Assembly (NCBI RefSeq): GCF_002979975.1
Contig: NZ_PCQD01000005.1
Location: 192,071-256,070, forward strand
From: Pseudomonas sp. MYb185
Lineage (GTDB): Bacteria; Pseudomonadota; Gammaproteobacteria; Pseudomonadales; Pseudomonadaceae
Direction: 5' to 3'
Length of the DNA stretch: 64,000 nucleotides
Positions 35,809-46,790 of the stretch are shown here, piece by piece; the first letter of the stretch is position 1, and every line of letters begins with the position of its first letter. The notes under the pieces are model-generated. The model saw only the letters and a program-made list of their open reading frames with translations, did no database searches and had not been told where the DNA came from. The position numbers and the translations under genes were made by a program.

Positions 35809-38800
35809 TGAACCCGGCGCGCCTGTTCGTCAGTCGGCCGATAGCCAGCTGTCTGCTGGCCCTGGCCTTGTTGGCCTGCGGTCTGCTGACCTGGCGGCTG
35901 CTGCCGGTGGCACCACTGCCGGAGGTGGATTTTCCGGTAATCACGGTCAGCGCCAGCCTGCCGGGGGCCAGCCCGGAAAGCATGGCCACCACCGTCGCTA
36001 CACCGCTGGAACGGGCGTTGGGCAGTATCTCCGGGGTGGTCGCCATCACCTCTGGCAGCAACCAGGGCTCCACCGAGATCATGTTGCAGTTCGAACTGGA
36101 CCGCAATATCGACGAGGCAGCGCGGGAAGTGCAGGCTGCCATCAACACCGTGCGTGGCGAACTGCCCGCCGGCATGCCGGGTAACCCCGAGTATCGCAAG
36201 GTCAACCCGTCCCAGGCGCCGATCATGGCACTGGCGCTCAGCTCGGCCAACCTGGATTCCAGCGATCTCTACGATGCGGCTTCCACCATCCTGGCGCAGA
36301 AATTGGCACAGGTCACCGGGGTGGGGGAGGTGAGCGTCACTGGCGCCTCGCTGCCGGCGGTGCGGGTGCAGCTGGACCCAGGCGCACTGCTACATAACGG
36401 TATCGCCCTGGATGAGGTGCGCAATGCCATCACCCAGAGCACCGCTCTGTATCCGTTGGGTTTCATTGAAGACGAGGAGCACCGCTGGCGGGTAGGCATC
36501 AGTGATTCGCTGCGTACCGCCGAGCAGTACCGCAAACTGGTGATTCGCCACCGCGACGGTGCGGTGGTACGGCTGGGCGATGTGGCCAGCGTTGCCGACT
36601 CGGTGGAAAACCGCTACACCAGCGGTTTTCACAACCACGACCCAGCGGTAATCCTGATGATCAGCCGCCAGAGTGGCGCCAACATCGTGCGTACCATCGA
36701 TGCCATCCATGAGCAGTTGCCGCAGCTGCAGGCGCTGATGCCCGCCGACAGTGAGCTGGCGGTGGTGATGGACCGCTCGCCAGTGATCCGTGCCACGCTC
36801 AACGAGGCCCAGTTCACTCTGGTGCTGGCCTCGGTGCTGGTGGTGCTGGTGGTCTGGCTGTTTCTCGGCAGTGCGCGCACCGCGCTGATTCCCTCGGTGG
36901 CGCTGCCGGTATCGCTGGTCGGCAGCTTCGTGGTGATGTACTTCTATGGTTTTTCCCTCAACAACCTGTCGCTGATGGCGCTGATCGTCGCTGCGGGACT
37001 GGTGGTGGACGATGCCATCGTGGTGCTGGAGAACGTCGAGCGGCATATAGAAAACGGCCTGACACCCTTCCAGGCGGCGTTGAAGGGAACCCAGGAGGTC
37101 GGCTTCACGCTGCTGGCGATGAACGTGGCGCTGGTGGTGGTGTTCGTTTCCATCCTGTTCATGGGTGGGGTGGTGGAGCGGCTGTTCCGCGAGTTTTCCA
37201 TCACGCTGGCCGCGGCCATGCTCATCTCCCTGCTGGTGTCCCTGACGCTGACGCCCAGTCTGTGCGCGCTGTGGTTGAAAAGCCGGGCGCAGCAGGCACC
37301 CGGGCCGGTGGCGCGGTATAGCGAAAGCCTGTTCGCTGCGCTGCGTGACGGCTATCAGGGGACGCTCGACTGGGCACTGCGCCATGGTGTGCTGATCCTG
37401 TTGGCACTGGCGGTGGTGATCGCCGGCAATGCCTGGCTGTATGTCGATATCACCAAGGAAACCCTGCCGCAGCAGGACACCGGTCAGATCCGCGGCTTCG
37501 TGCGGGGTGACGATGGCTTCTCGTTCCGGGTCATGCAGCCGAAGATCGAAGCCTACCGCCAGTACATCCTCGCCGACCCGGCGGTGCAGGACCTTACCGG
37601 CACCAGTGGCGGCGCCGGCGGCACCACCAATGCGCAACTGTCGATCAATCTCAAACCGCTGGAACAGCGTGGCGTCTCCGCCCAGCAGGTGGTCGAACGG
37701 CTGCGGGAGAACACCCCGCAGATTCCGGGCGCGATGATGATGCTGATGGTGGATCAGGATCTGCACCTGGGCTCGCCGTTTCGACGCAGCGAGCACGAAG
37801 TGGTCTTGCGCTCCGACTCACTGGAGGCCTTGAAGCTCTGGTCGCAACGGGTCTCCGAAGCCATGCAGGATATGCCTGAACTGGTGGACGTTGATTCGGC
37901 CGGTGGTGAAGAGACGCGCCAGGTGGTACTCGATATAGACCGGGAGGCCGCCCGTCGCCTGGGTGTGGATATGGCGACCATTGCCTCGCTCCTCAACAAC
38001 TCCTTCTCCCAGCGCCAGGTGGCGACCCTCTACGATGAGCTGAACCAGTACCGCGTAGTGATGGAACTCGACCCCCGCTACACTGAAGATCCGGTAGTGC
38101 TGGGGCAGATCGAGGTGATCACCGATGTCGGCACCCGTGTCCCGCTGTCCTCCTTCGCCCGTTGGGATTACGGCATGGCCAGCGACCGGGTGCGGCATGA
38201 CGGGCAGTTCGCCTCGGTCGGTGTCGGCTATGCGTTAGCCCCTGGTGTGACGGCCTATGAGGCGGAGCAGGCCATCGATCGTGTGCTTGGTGAGATCATG
38301 CTGCCGACCAGCGTGCATACGGTGCCGGCGTCCTCCGGGCGCCCGGATTTCAGTGTCGACCTCAACCAGCCATGGCTGCTGCTATGGGTGGTGCTGGCTG
38401 TCTATCTGGTGCTGGGGGTGTTGTACGAAAGCACCCTGCATCCGCTGACCATCCTCTCGACCCTGCCGTCGGCCGGGGTTGGCGCATTGCTGGCGTTGAA
38501 TTTCAGCGGTACGAATTTCAGCCTGATTGCGCTGCTGGGTCTGTTCCTGCTGATCGGAGTGGTGATGAAGAACGCCATCATGATGATCGACTTCGCCCTG
38601 GCGGCTCAACGTCGTGATGGTTTGTCACCCCAGGCGGCGATTCGCCACGCAGCGGTGCTGCGGCTACGCCCGATCCTGATGACCAATCTCGCCGGGTTGC
38701 TCGGTGCGGTGCCGCTGGTGCTGGGCTTTGGTGAAGGAGCGGAAATGCGCCGACCGCTGGGCATCACCATCATCGGTGGGCTGGCGGTCAGCCAGTTGTT

Positions 38801-38906
38801 GACCCTGTACACCACCCCCGTCATCTACCTGTATCTGGAGCGCCTGCGTCAGCGGGTGCTGCGCCACCGGGAGCAACCGGCCGACCCAATGAATCCATCG
38901 CCATGA
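35808..38906 (+). CDS. muxC: RND efflux pump inner-membrane subunit (MuxC/MdtC type)
   Basis: A 1032-residue second RND subunit, a paralogue of the preceding gene. It begins [13 protein letters not shown]. It has Gly-Leu-Val-Val-Asp-Asp-Ala-Ile-Val in helix 4 and Gly-Val-Val-Met-Lys-Asn-Ala-Ile-Met-Met-Ile-Asp-Phe near residue 925. The loop beginning Thr-Ser-Gly-Gly-Ala-Gly-Gly-Thr-Thr-Asn is specific to this subunit. The start ATG at 35808 shares its first base with the muxB stop. The ATG of the channel gene overlaps its stop as ATGA, so all three are translationally coupled. Confidence 0.94.
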   Translation: MNPARLFVSRPIASCLLALALLACGLLTWRLLPVAPLPEVDFPVITVSASLPGASPESMATTVATPLERALGSISGVVAITSGSNQGSTEIMLQFELDRNIDEAAREVQAAINTVRGELPAGMPGNPEYRKVNPSQAPIMALALSSANLDSSDLYDAASTILAQKLAQVTGVGEVSVTGASLPAVRVQLDPGALLHNGIALDEVRNAITQSTALYPLGFIEDEEHRWRVGISDSLRTAEQYRKLVIRHRDGAVVRLGDVASVADSVENRYTSGFHNHDPAVILMISRQSGANIVRTIDAIHEQLPQLQALMPADSELAVVMDRSPVIRATLNEAQFTLVLASVLVVLVVWLFLGSARTALIPSVALPVSLVGSFVVMYFYGFSLNNLSLMALIVAAGLVVDDAIVVLENVERHIENGLTPFQAALKGTQEVGFTLLAMNVALVVVFVSILFMGGVVERLFREFSITLAAAMLISLLVSLTLTPSLCALWLKSRAQQAPGPVARYSESLFAALRDGYQGTLDWALRHGVLILLALAVVIAGNAWLYVDITKETLPQQDTGQIRGFVRGDDGFSFRVMQPKIEAYRQYILADPAVQDLTGTSGGAGGTTNAQLSINLKPLEQRGVSAQQVVERLRENTPQIPGAMMMLMVDQDLHLGSPFRRSEHEVVLRSDSLEALKLWSQRVSEAMQDMPELVDVDSAGGEETRQVVLDIDREAARRLGVDMATIASLLNNSFSQRQVATLYDELNQYRVVMELDPRYTEDPVVLGQIEVITDVGTRVPLSSFARWDYGMASDRVRHDGQFASVGVGYALAPGVTAYEAEQAIDRVLGEIMLPTSVHTVPASSGRPDFSVDLNQPWLLLWVVLAVYLVLGVLYESTLHPLTILSTLPSAGVGALLALNFSGTNFSLIALLGLFLLIGVVMKNAIMMIDFALAAQRRDGLSPQAAIRHAAVLRLRPILMTNLAGLLGAVPLVLGFGEGAEMRRPLGITIIGGLAVSQLLTLYTTPVIYLYLERLRQRVLRHREQPADPMNPSP

Positions 38907-40324
38907 AAATATCGTCGCTATTCCTGACTCTGCTTGCCGTTCTGCTGTCCGCCTGCACCCTGGGGCCGGACTATACCCAGCCCGATATCGCGGATACCAC
39001 CACCGTGCGCCATCAGGAGGGCTGGAAGCCAATGCCCGCGCAGAGCTGGGCAGCCAGCGGTAGTTGGTGGCTGGCATTCGAGGACGACGCCCTGACTGCG
39101 CTGGTGGAGCGCAGCGCTCAGGCGAACCAGACCCTGGCCCAGGCCGAAGCCCGCTTCCGCGCTGCCGAGGCCCAGTGGCGACTGTCCCGCGGCGGCTTGA
39201 GTCCCGAGGTGGGCGCGACCCTGGGTGGCAGCCGCAGCGGTGGCAGTGGTGACACTGGGCGGTCCGCTTCCGAACAGTACGATGCGCGTCTACAGATCGG
39301 CTGGGCTCCGGATCTCTGGGGCCGGGTGCGCCGGGAGATCGAGGCCGATCGGGCCAGTCTGCAGGCCAGCGCCGCCGACCTCGCGGCGGCCCGTCTTGCC
39401 ATTCAGATGGCGGTGGCCGGCGCCTATGTCAATTTGCGCGCGCTGGATCGTCAGCAGGACATCCTCAACGAGACCATGACCGCCTACGACCGCTCCGCGA
39501 CCCTGACCCGCAACCAGTATGAGGCCGGTATCGTCTCCCGGGCCGACGTGATCCAGGCCGAAACCCAGCGCCAGTCGCTGCGTACCGAGATGTACGACCT
39601 GCAGGCCGCACGGGCCCGGGAGCAGAATGCCCTGGCAGCCCTGCTGGGCATCGCACCGGCCGAACTCAGCCTGCAACAGGAAGGGGAGCAACTGCCGGCC
39701 ATCCCCGCCTTGCCACAAAGCCTGCCCGCGGTACTGATCGCCCGGCGTCCGGACGTGGTCGCTGCTGAACGGCTGGTGGCGTCAGCCAATGCCCGCATCG
39801 GCGTGGCCCAGACCGCCTGGCTGCCGGACCTCACGCTGGATCTGTGGGGAGGAGTGCAGAGCGGCAGCTTCAGCGGCTTGTTCGACGCGCCGGCCAGGGT
39901 CTGGTCACTGGGGCCAACGCTGGCCCAGACGCTTTTCGATGGAGGTCAACGCGCGGCGACCCGGGACATGGCCATCGCCCGCTACGATGAACAGGCAGCG
40001 TTCTACCGCCAGACCGTGCTCGACAGTCTGCGGGAGCTGGAGGATGCACTGGCCACCTTGCAGATTCTCGCCGAGAAGACCGAGCAGCAGGACGCCCTGT
40101 TGCAACTGGCGCTGGAGAACGAGCGGGTGATCAGCAACCGCTATCGAGCGGGGCAGGTGTCTTTCCTGGAAGTGGCGACAGCGCAGAACATCACCTTGAG
40201 CACCCGGCGGGTGGCGGTGGATATTCACGCGGAGAGGTTGGCGGCGACGCTGCAGCTGGCAGCGATCATTGGTGGTGGCTGGGATCTGGACGACCCGGTA
40301 ATCCAGTCGGTAACGGGCGAGTAA
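38903..40324 (+). CDS. opmB: Outer-membrane efflux channel lipoprotein (OpmB/NodT type)
   Basis: A 473-residue TolC-family outer-membrane factor of the NodT lipoprotein branch. The lipobox Leu-Leu-Ser-Ala-Cys is at about residues 14-18 and is followed by Thr-Leu-Gly-Pro-Asp-Tyr. Two repeated helical halves contain the usual Ala/Gln-rich heptads, and Arg-Arg-Pro-Asp-Val near residue 283 is the conserved OEP motif. It would export the pump's substrates across the outer membrane. The start overlaps the muxC stop by four bases. After the stop a hairpin lies between this gene and the convergent fabI. Confidence 0.93.
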   Translation: MKISSLFLTLLAVLLSACTLGPDYTQPDIADTTTVRHQEGWKPMPAQSWAASGSWWLAFEDDALTALVERSAQANQTLAQAEARFRAAEAQWRLSRGGLSPEVGATLGGSRSGGSGDTGRSASEQYDARLQIGWAPDLWGRVRREIEADRASLQASAADLAAARLAIQMAVAGAYVNLRALDRQQDILNETMTAYDRSATLTRNQYEAGIVSRADVIQAETQRQSLRTEMYDLQAARAREQNALAALLGIAPAELSLQQEGEQLPAIPALPQSLPAVLIARRPDVVAAERLVASANARIGVAQTAWLPDLTLDLWGGVQSGSFSGLFDAPARVWSLGPTLAQTLFDGGQRAATRDMAIARYDEQAAFYRQTVLDSLRELEDALATLQILAEKTEQQDALLQLALENERVISNRYRAGQVSFLEVATAQNITLSTRRVAVDIHAERLAATLQLAAIIGGGWDLDDPVIQSVTGE

Positions 40325-40342
40325 ATCCGGCCGAGAGAGGGA

Positions 40343-40366
40343 GGCAGCCGCCGCTCGGCGGCTGCC
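40343..40366. terminator. Bidirectional hairpin between opmB and fabI
   Basis: GGCAGCCGCC pairs perfectly with GGCGGCTGCC around a 4-base loop. It is placed between two convergent stops, 49 bases apart. T-tracts are weak. Confidence 0.65.
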
Positions 40367-40373
40367 GTACAGC

Positions 40374-41174
40374 TTATTCCTGGTCGACGCTGCCCATGGC
40401 GGTGGTGTTGAAGCCGCCATCGACATAGAGGATCTCGCCGGAAATACCGGAAGCCAGATCCGAACACAGGAAGGCGCCGGCGTTGCCGACTTCCTCGATG
40501 GTCACGTTGCGACGCAGCGGGGTGCGCGCTTCGTTGTAGGCCAGCATCTTGCGGAAGCTCTTGATGCCTGAGGCGGCGAGGGTGCGGATCGGACCGGCGG
40601 AGATGGCGTTGACGCGGATGCCGTCCTCGCCCAGGCTGCCGGCCAGGTAGCGTACGCCAGCTTCCAGGCTGGCCTTGGCCATGCCCATGACGTTGTAGTT
40701 CGGCATGGTGCGTACCGCGCCCAGGTAGGTCAGGGTCAGCAGGTTGCCGTTGCGCTTTTTCAGCAGTTCGCGACCCGCCTTGGCCAGGGCCACGAAGCTG
40801 TAGGCGCTGATGTCATGGGCGATCTTGAAGCCGTCGCGGGTGGTGGCTTCGGTGAAGTCGCCGTCCAGCTGGTCGCCAGGGGCGAAACCGACCGAGTGCA
40901 CGATACAGTCGATACCATCGGGCCATTTCTTGCTCAGCTCGGCGAATACCTGCTCGATCTGTGCATCATCGGCCACATCACAGGGGAAGCACATGTCCGC
41001 GCTGGAACCCCAGTCGCTGGCGAAACCTTCGACACGGCCCTTGAGCTTGTCGTTCTGATAGGTGAAGGCCAGTTCAGCGCCTTCGCGGTGCATGGCCGCG
41101 GCAATGCCCGATGCGATGGACAGTTTGCTGGCTACGCCAACGATGAGTACACGCTTTCCGCTTAGAAATCCCAT
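40374..41174 (-). CDS. fabI: Enoyl-[acyl-carrier-protein] reductase (NADH)
   Basis: This 266-residue enzyme reduces trans-2-enoyl-ACP with NADH in each round of fatty-acid elongation, and is the target of triclosan in homologues. It begins [20 protein letters not shown]. The active-site pair is Tyr160 and Lys167 (Tyr-x6-Lys), with Tyr150 ahead of it. The longer frame to 41285 is rejected because AGGAAAAG lies 4 bases before the ATG at 41174. It begins 25 bases after nppD, which it follows in direction, so it may share that transcript. The order npp-fabI is conserved in Pseudomonas. Confidence 0.97.
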   Translation of the reverse strand: MGFLSGKRVLIVGVASKLSIASGIAAAMHREGAELAFTYQNDKLKGRVEGFASDWGSSADMCFPCDVADDAQIEQVFAELSKKWPDGIDCIVHSVGFAPGDQLDGDFTEATTRDGFKIAHDISAYSFVALAKAGRELLKKRNGNLLTLTYLGAVRTMPNYNVMGMAKASLEAGVRYLAGSLGEDGIRVNAISAGPIRTLAASGIKSFRKMLAYNEARTPLRRNVTIEEVGNAGAFLCSDLASGISGEILYVDGGFNTTAMGSVDQE

Positions 41175-41199
41175 GTTCTTTTCCTGTTTTGCTATGGCC

Positions 41200-42825
<1,626 letters not shown>

Positions 42826-42826
42826 G

Positions 42827-43855
42827 TCATTTCCTCGGGTCGAAGGCATCCCGCAGCGCCTCGCCAATGAATACCAGCAGCGACAGCATCACCGACAGCA
42901 CCACGAAGGCGGTGATGCCCAGCCAGGGTGCCTGCAGGTTGGCCTTGCCCTGGGCGATCAGCTCGCCGAGCGAGGGCGAGCCGGGTGGCAGGCCGAAGCC
43001 CAGGAAGTCCAGCGAAGTCAGGGTGATCACCCCGCCGGTGAGGATGAAGGGGAAGAAGGTCAGGGTGGCGACCATGGCATTGGGCAGGATATGGCGGAAC
43101 ATGATGCTGGTGTTGCCGGCGCCCAGCGCCCGGGCCGCACGCACATACTCCAGGTTGCGTCCACGCAGGAACTCGGCGCGCACCACATCGACCAGCGCCA
43201 TCCAGGAGAACAGCAGCATGATGCCCAGCAGCCACCAGAAGTTGGGCTGCACGAAGCTGGCCAGGATGATCAGCAGATAGAGCACCGGCAGTCCCGACCA
43301 GACCTCGATGAAGCGCTGACCGAACAGGTCGATGCGCCCGCCATAGAAGCCCTGGATGGCCCCGGCGATGACACCGATGATGGAGCTGAGGATGGTCAGG
43401 GTCAGGGCGAACAGCACCGAGATGCGGAAGCCGTAGATGACCCGGGCCATGACGTCCCGGGCCTGGTCATCGGTGCCCAGCCAGTTGTCCGCCGAAGGCG
43501 GAGCCGGTGCCGGCAGCTGCAGGTCGTAGTTGATGGTCTGATAGCTATAGGGGATCGGTGGCCATAGCATCCAGCCACCGGCATCATCGATCAGTTCGCG
43601 TACATAGGGGCTGCGGTAGTCCGCCTCGATGGGGAACTCGCCGCCGAACTCGGTTTCGGCGTAGCGTTTGAATACCGGGAAATACAGCTCGTCCTGGTAG
43701 CTCAGCAGCAGCGGCTTGTCGTTGGAGATGAACTCGGCGCCCAGACTGAGCACGAACAGCAACATGAAGACATGCAACGACCACCAACCGCGGCGATTGG
43801 CTCGAAAGCGCGCGAAACGCCGGCGATTGAGCGGTGACAACTGGAAATGGAACAT
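42827..43855 (-). CDS. nppC: Peptide ABC transporter permease (YejE/NppC type)
   Basis: A 342-residue inner-membrane permease. After a first helix (about 28-46) there is a periplasmic stretch of about 90 residues with Ser-Asn-Asp-Lys-Pro-Leu-Leu, typical of YejE. Then come the helices with the ABC-permease EAA-type loop (Arg-Ala-Ala-Arg-Ala-Leu-Gly-Ala-Gly). It follows nppB by 3 bases and touches nppD within 1 base. It would form the channel with NppB. Confidence 0.93.
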   Translation of the reverse strand: MFHFQLSPLNRRRFARFRANRRGWWSLHVFMLLFVLSLGAEFISNDKPLLLSYQDELYFPVFKRYAETEFGGEFPIEADYRSPYVRELIDDAGGWMLWPPIPYSYQTINYDLQLPAPAPPSADNWLGTDDQARDVMARVIYGFRISVLFALTLTILSSIIGVIAGAIQGFYGGRIDLFGQRFIEVWSGLPVLYLLIILASFVQPNFWWLLGIMLLFSWMALVDVVRAEFLRGRNLEYVRAARALGAGNTSIMFRHILPNAMVATLTFFPFILTGGVITLTSLDFLGFGLPPGSPSLGELIAQGKANLQAPWLGITAFVVLSVMLSLLVFIGEALRDAFDPRK

Positions 43856-43858
43856 CGC

Positions 43859-44932
43859 TCAACCCTCCCGGCTTTCGAAGTCGATGCGCGGATCGACCAG
43901 GGTATAGGCGATATCGCCGATCAGTTTCACCACCAGCCCCAGCAGGGTGAAGATGTACAGGGTGCCGAACATCAGCGGGTAGTCGCGATTGATCGCGGCC
44001 TCGAAGCCGAGCAGGCCCAGGCCATCCAGGGAAAAGATCACCTCGATCAGCAGCGCGCCGGTGAAGAACACGCTGATCAGTGCCGAGGGAAAGCCGGCGA
44101 TGATCAACAGCATGGCATTGCGGAACACGTGGCCGTACAGCACCCGATTCTCCGACAAGCCCTTGGCCCGAGCGGTGGTCACGTACTGTTTGCCGATCTC
44201 ATCGAGAAAGCAGTTCTTGGTCAGCATGGTCAGGGTGGCGAAGCTGCCGATGACCATGGCGGTGATCGGCAGCACCAGGTGCCACAGGTAATCGAGGATC
44301 TTGCCCCAGGTATCCAGTTCTTCCCAGTTGTTGGAGGTCAGTCCGCGCAGTGGGAACCAGTCGAAGTAGCTGCCGCCGGCGAACAGGACGATCAGCAGTA
44401 TGGCCAGCAGGAAGCCGGGGATGGCATAGCCGACGATGATCAATGAACTGGTCCAGACGTCGAACGCCGATCCGTGACGGATGGCCTTGCGGATGCCCAG
44501 TGGAATGGAGATCAGGTAGGTGAGCAGAGTCGTCCACAACCCCAGGGAAATGGAAACCGGCATCTTCTCGATGATCAGGTCGATGACGCTGGCGTCGCGG
44601 AAGAAGCTGTCACCGAAGTCGAAGGTCAGATACCCCTTGATCATCAGCCAGAAACGTTCATGCGCCGGCTTGTCGAAGCCGTACATACGCTCGATCTCGG
44701 CGATGATGTCCGGGTCCAGGCCCTGGGCGCCGCGGTAGTTGCTGCCGCTGGCCACCTCACCCTGGGTGCTGCCGGAAATCCGGCTGGTGGCCCCCTCGAA
44801 GCCTTCGAGGTTGGCGATCATCTGCTCCACCGGGCCACCGGGAGCGGCCTGGATGATCAGGAAGTTGATCAGCAGAATGCCGAACAGGGTCGGGATGATC
44901 AGCAGCAGGCGCCGAATGATGTAGGCAAGCAT
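43859..44932 (-). CDS. nppB: Peptide ABC transporter permease (YejB/NppB type)
   Basis: A 357-residue permease of the dipeptide-transporter class. It begins [18 protein letters not shown], the standard first helix. It carries Thr-Thr-Ala-Arg-Ala-Lys-Gly-Leu in the EAA loop and a Gly-Ala-Gln-Gly-Leu-Asp-Pro periplasmic segment seen in YejB. It follows nppA2 after 3 bases and precedes nppC by 3 bases. Confidence 0.93.
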   Translation of the reverse strand: MLAYIIRRLLLIIPTLFGILLINFLIIQAAPGGPVEQMIANLEGFEGATSRISGSTQGEVASGSNYRGAQGLDPDIIAEIERMYGFDKPAHERFWLMIKGYLTFDFGDSFFRDASVIDLIIEKMPVSISLGLWTTLLTYLISIPLGIRKAIRHGSAFDVWTSSLIIVGYAIPGFLLAILLIVLFAGGSYFDWFPLRGLTSNNWEELDTWGKILDYLWHLVLPITAMVIGSFATLTMLTKNCFLDEIGKQYVTTARAKGLSENRVLYGHVFRNAMLLIIAGFPSALISVFFTGALLIEVIFSLDGLGLLGFEAAINRDYPLMFGTLYIFTLLGLVVKLIGDIAYTLVDPRIDFESREG

Positions 44933-44935
44933 GGC

Positions 44936-46771
44936 TCAGTTCTCCTGCGCAGGGTCGGGCAGGAGCACGGGGGCCGGTTGTTCCGCCACGCTGGTCGCCC
45001 ACCAGGTGTACAGCCCCAGGTCATACTTGGGAGCGACCGGCGGATGGGCGAACTTCTTCCAGTAGGCTACGCGGTACATGCTGGTGTGGTAGTTGGGTAC
45101 CAGATAATGGCCGGCGCGCAGTACCCGGTCCAGCGCGCGGGTATGGGTGACCAACTCGGCCCGGGAATCGGCCTGGATCAGACCTTCCACCAACTGGTCG
45201 ATGGCCGGATCCTGCAGTCCCATCAGGTTGCGGCTGCCGGGGTTGTCGGCACTGCTGGAATGCCAGTATTCGCGCTGCTCATTGCCCGGCGAGTTGGACT
45301 GGGCGAAGCTGGAGACGACCATGTCGAAATCGCGGGAACGCAGGCGGTTGACGTACTGCGACACATCGATGCGACGTAGTTCCATGTTGATGCCCAGCGA
45401 AGCCAGGTTGCGCTTGAATGGCAGCAGGACCCGCTCGAAATCGGCCTGGATCAGCAGGAACTCGAAACTCAGCGGTTCGCCCTCGGCATTCACCAGGCGA
45501 TCATCCTCGATACGCCAGCCGGCTTCCTGCAGCAGCGCATAGGCCTGGCGGCGCTGCTCGCGGATATTGCCGCTGCCATCGGTGACCGGCGGTACATAGG
45601 CCGGGTCGAACACGGCCGCTGGCAGATGCTCGCGCAGCGGTTCGAGCAGCGCCAGCTCATCCTCGCCCGGCAGCCCTTCGGCACCCAGTTCGGAGTTGCC
45701 GAAATAACTGGAGCTGCGGGTATAAGCGTCATGGAACAGGCGGCTGTTGGCCCACTCGAAATCGAACAGCAGGGCGATGGCCTTGCGCACCCGTACATCC
45801 TGGAAGTAGGGCTTGCGCAGATTGAACACGAAGCCCTGCATGCCCCTGGTGTTGAGATTGGGGATCTCTTCCTTGACGATCCGTCCGGCGCTCAGCGCCG
45901 GGCTGTCATAGCCGGTACTCCAGTTCTTGGCGGCGTACTCTTCATTGAAGTCGAACTGACCGGCCTTGAAGGCTTCCAGGGCAACGCCGAGGTCGCGATA
46001 GTAGTCGATGGTGATCCGGTCGAAATTGTAGAAGCCTCGGCGTACCGGCAGCTCGGCGGCCCAGTAGTCGGTCACCCGCTCGTAGCTGATGGAGCGGCCG
46101 GGGCGTACCTGGCCGATGCGGTAGGGACCGCTGCCCAGCGGCGGCTCCAGCCCGCTGCGGGTGAAGTCTCGCTCAGCCCAGTAATGCTCGGGCAGCACCG
46201 GCAACTGGCCGAGCACCAGTGGCAGCTCGCGGTTGCGGCCATGCTGGAAATGGAAGGTGACACTGTGCTCGCTGTCTGCGACTACCTCCTTCACGTCGCC
46301 ATAGTAGGCGCGATAGAAGGGCGCGCCGTGTTCCATCAGGGTGTTGAAGGTGAATACCACATCCGCGGCGGTAACCGGGTGGCCGTCGTGGAAGCGCGCC
46401 TGGGGACGCAGGTGAAAGCGCACCCAGGTATTATCATCGGCTCTCTCGATGCGCTCTGCCAGCAGGCCGTATTCGGTGAAAGGCTCATCCAGCGCGTGCG
46501 CGGTCAGGGTGTCGTAGATCAGCCCGATCTGGTCGGCGGGCGTACCGCGGCTGATGAAGCCATTGAACGAGTCAAAGCTGCCGAAGCCGGACAGGCGCAG
46601 GGTACCGCCCTTGGGCGCATCGGGATTGACGTAGTCGAAGTGGCTGAAGCCTTCCGGGTACTTGGGCGGCTCGCCATACAGCGTCATGGCATGACTGGCA
46701 GGGGCTGCGTTGGCGGCCACGGAGCCAGCCAGCAACAGGCATCCCAGGCAGGTTTTCAATTTATCGAACAT
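44936..46771 (-). CDS. nppA2: Peptide-binding periplasmic protein (NppA2/YejA type)
   Basis: A 611-residue extracellular solute-binding protein family 5 member. The signal peptide (Cys-Leu-Gly-Cys-Leu-Leu-Leu-Ala-Gly-Ser) ends near Ala-Asn-Ala at residue 22. The YejA signature Phe-Asp-Tyr-Val-Asn-Pro-Asp-Ala-Pro-Lys-Gly-Gly follows. It is a clear paralogue of the gene just upstream, which has the same block, so the transporter has two binding proteins. It lies 19 bases after nppA1. Confidence 0.92.
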   Translation of the reverse strand: MFDKLKTCLGCLLLAGSVAANAAPASHAMTLYGEPPKYPEGFSHFDYVNPDAPKGGTLRLSGFGSFDSFNGFISRGTPADQIGLIYDTLTAHALDEPFTEYGLLAERIERADDNTWVRFHLRPQARFHDGHPVTAADVVFTFNTLMEHGAPFYRAYYGDVKEVVADSEHSVTFHFQHGRNRELPLVLGQLPVLPEHYWAERDFTRSGLEPPLGSGPYRIGQVRPGRSISYERVTDYWAAELPVRRGFYNFDRITIDYYRDLGVALEAFKAGQFDFNEEYAAKNWSTGYDSPALSAGRIVKEEIPNLNTRGMQGFVFNLRKPYFQDVRVRKAIALLFDFEWANSRLFHDAYTRSSSYFGNSELGAEGLPGEDELALLEPLREHLPAAVFDPAYVPPVTDGSGNIREQRRQAYALLQEAGWRIEDDRLVNAEGEPLSFEFLLIQADFERVLLPFKRNLASLGINMELRRIDVSQYVNRLRSRDFDMVVSSFAQSNSPGNEQREYWHSSSADNPGSRNLMGLQDPAIDQLVEGLIQADSRAELVTHTRALDRVLRAGHYLVPNYHTSMYRVAYWKKFAHPPVAPKYDLGLYTWWATSVAEQPAPVLLPDPAQEN

Positions 46772-46790
46772 CGAGGTGACCTTTTCTTGT

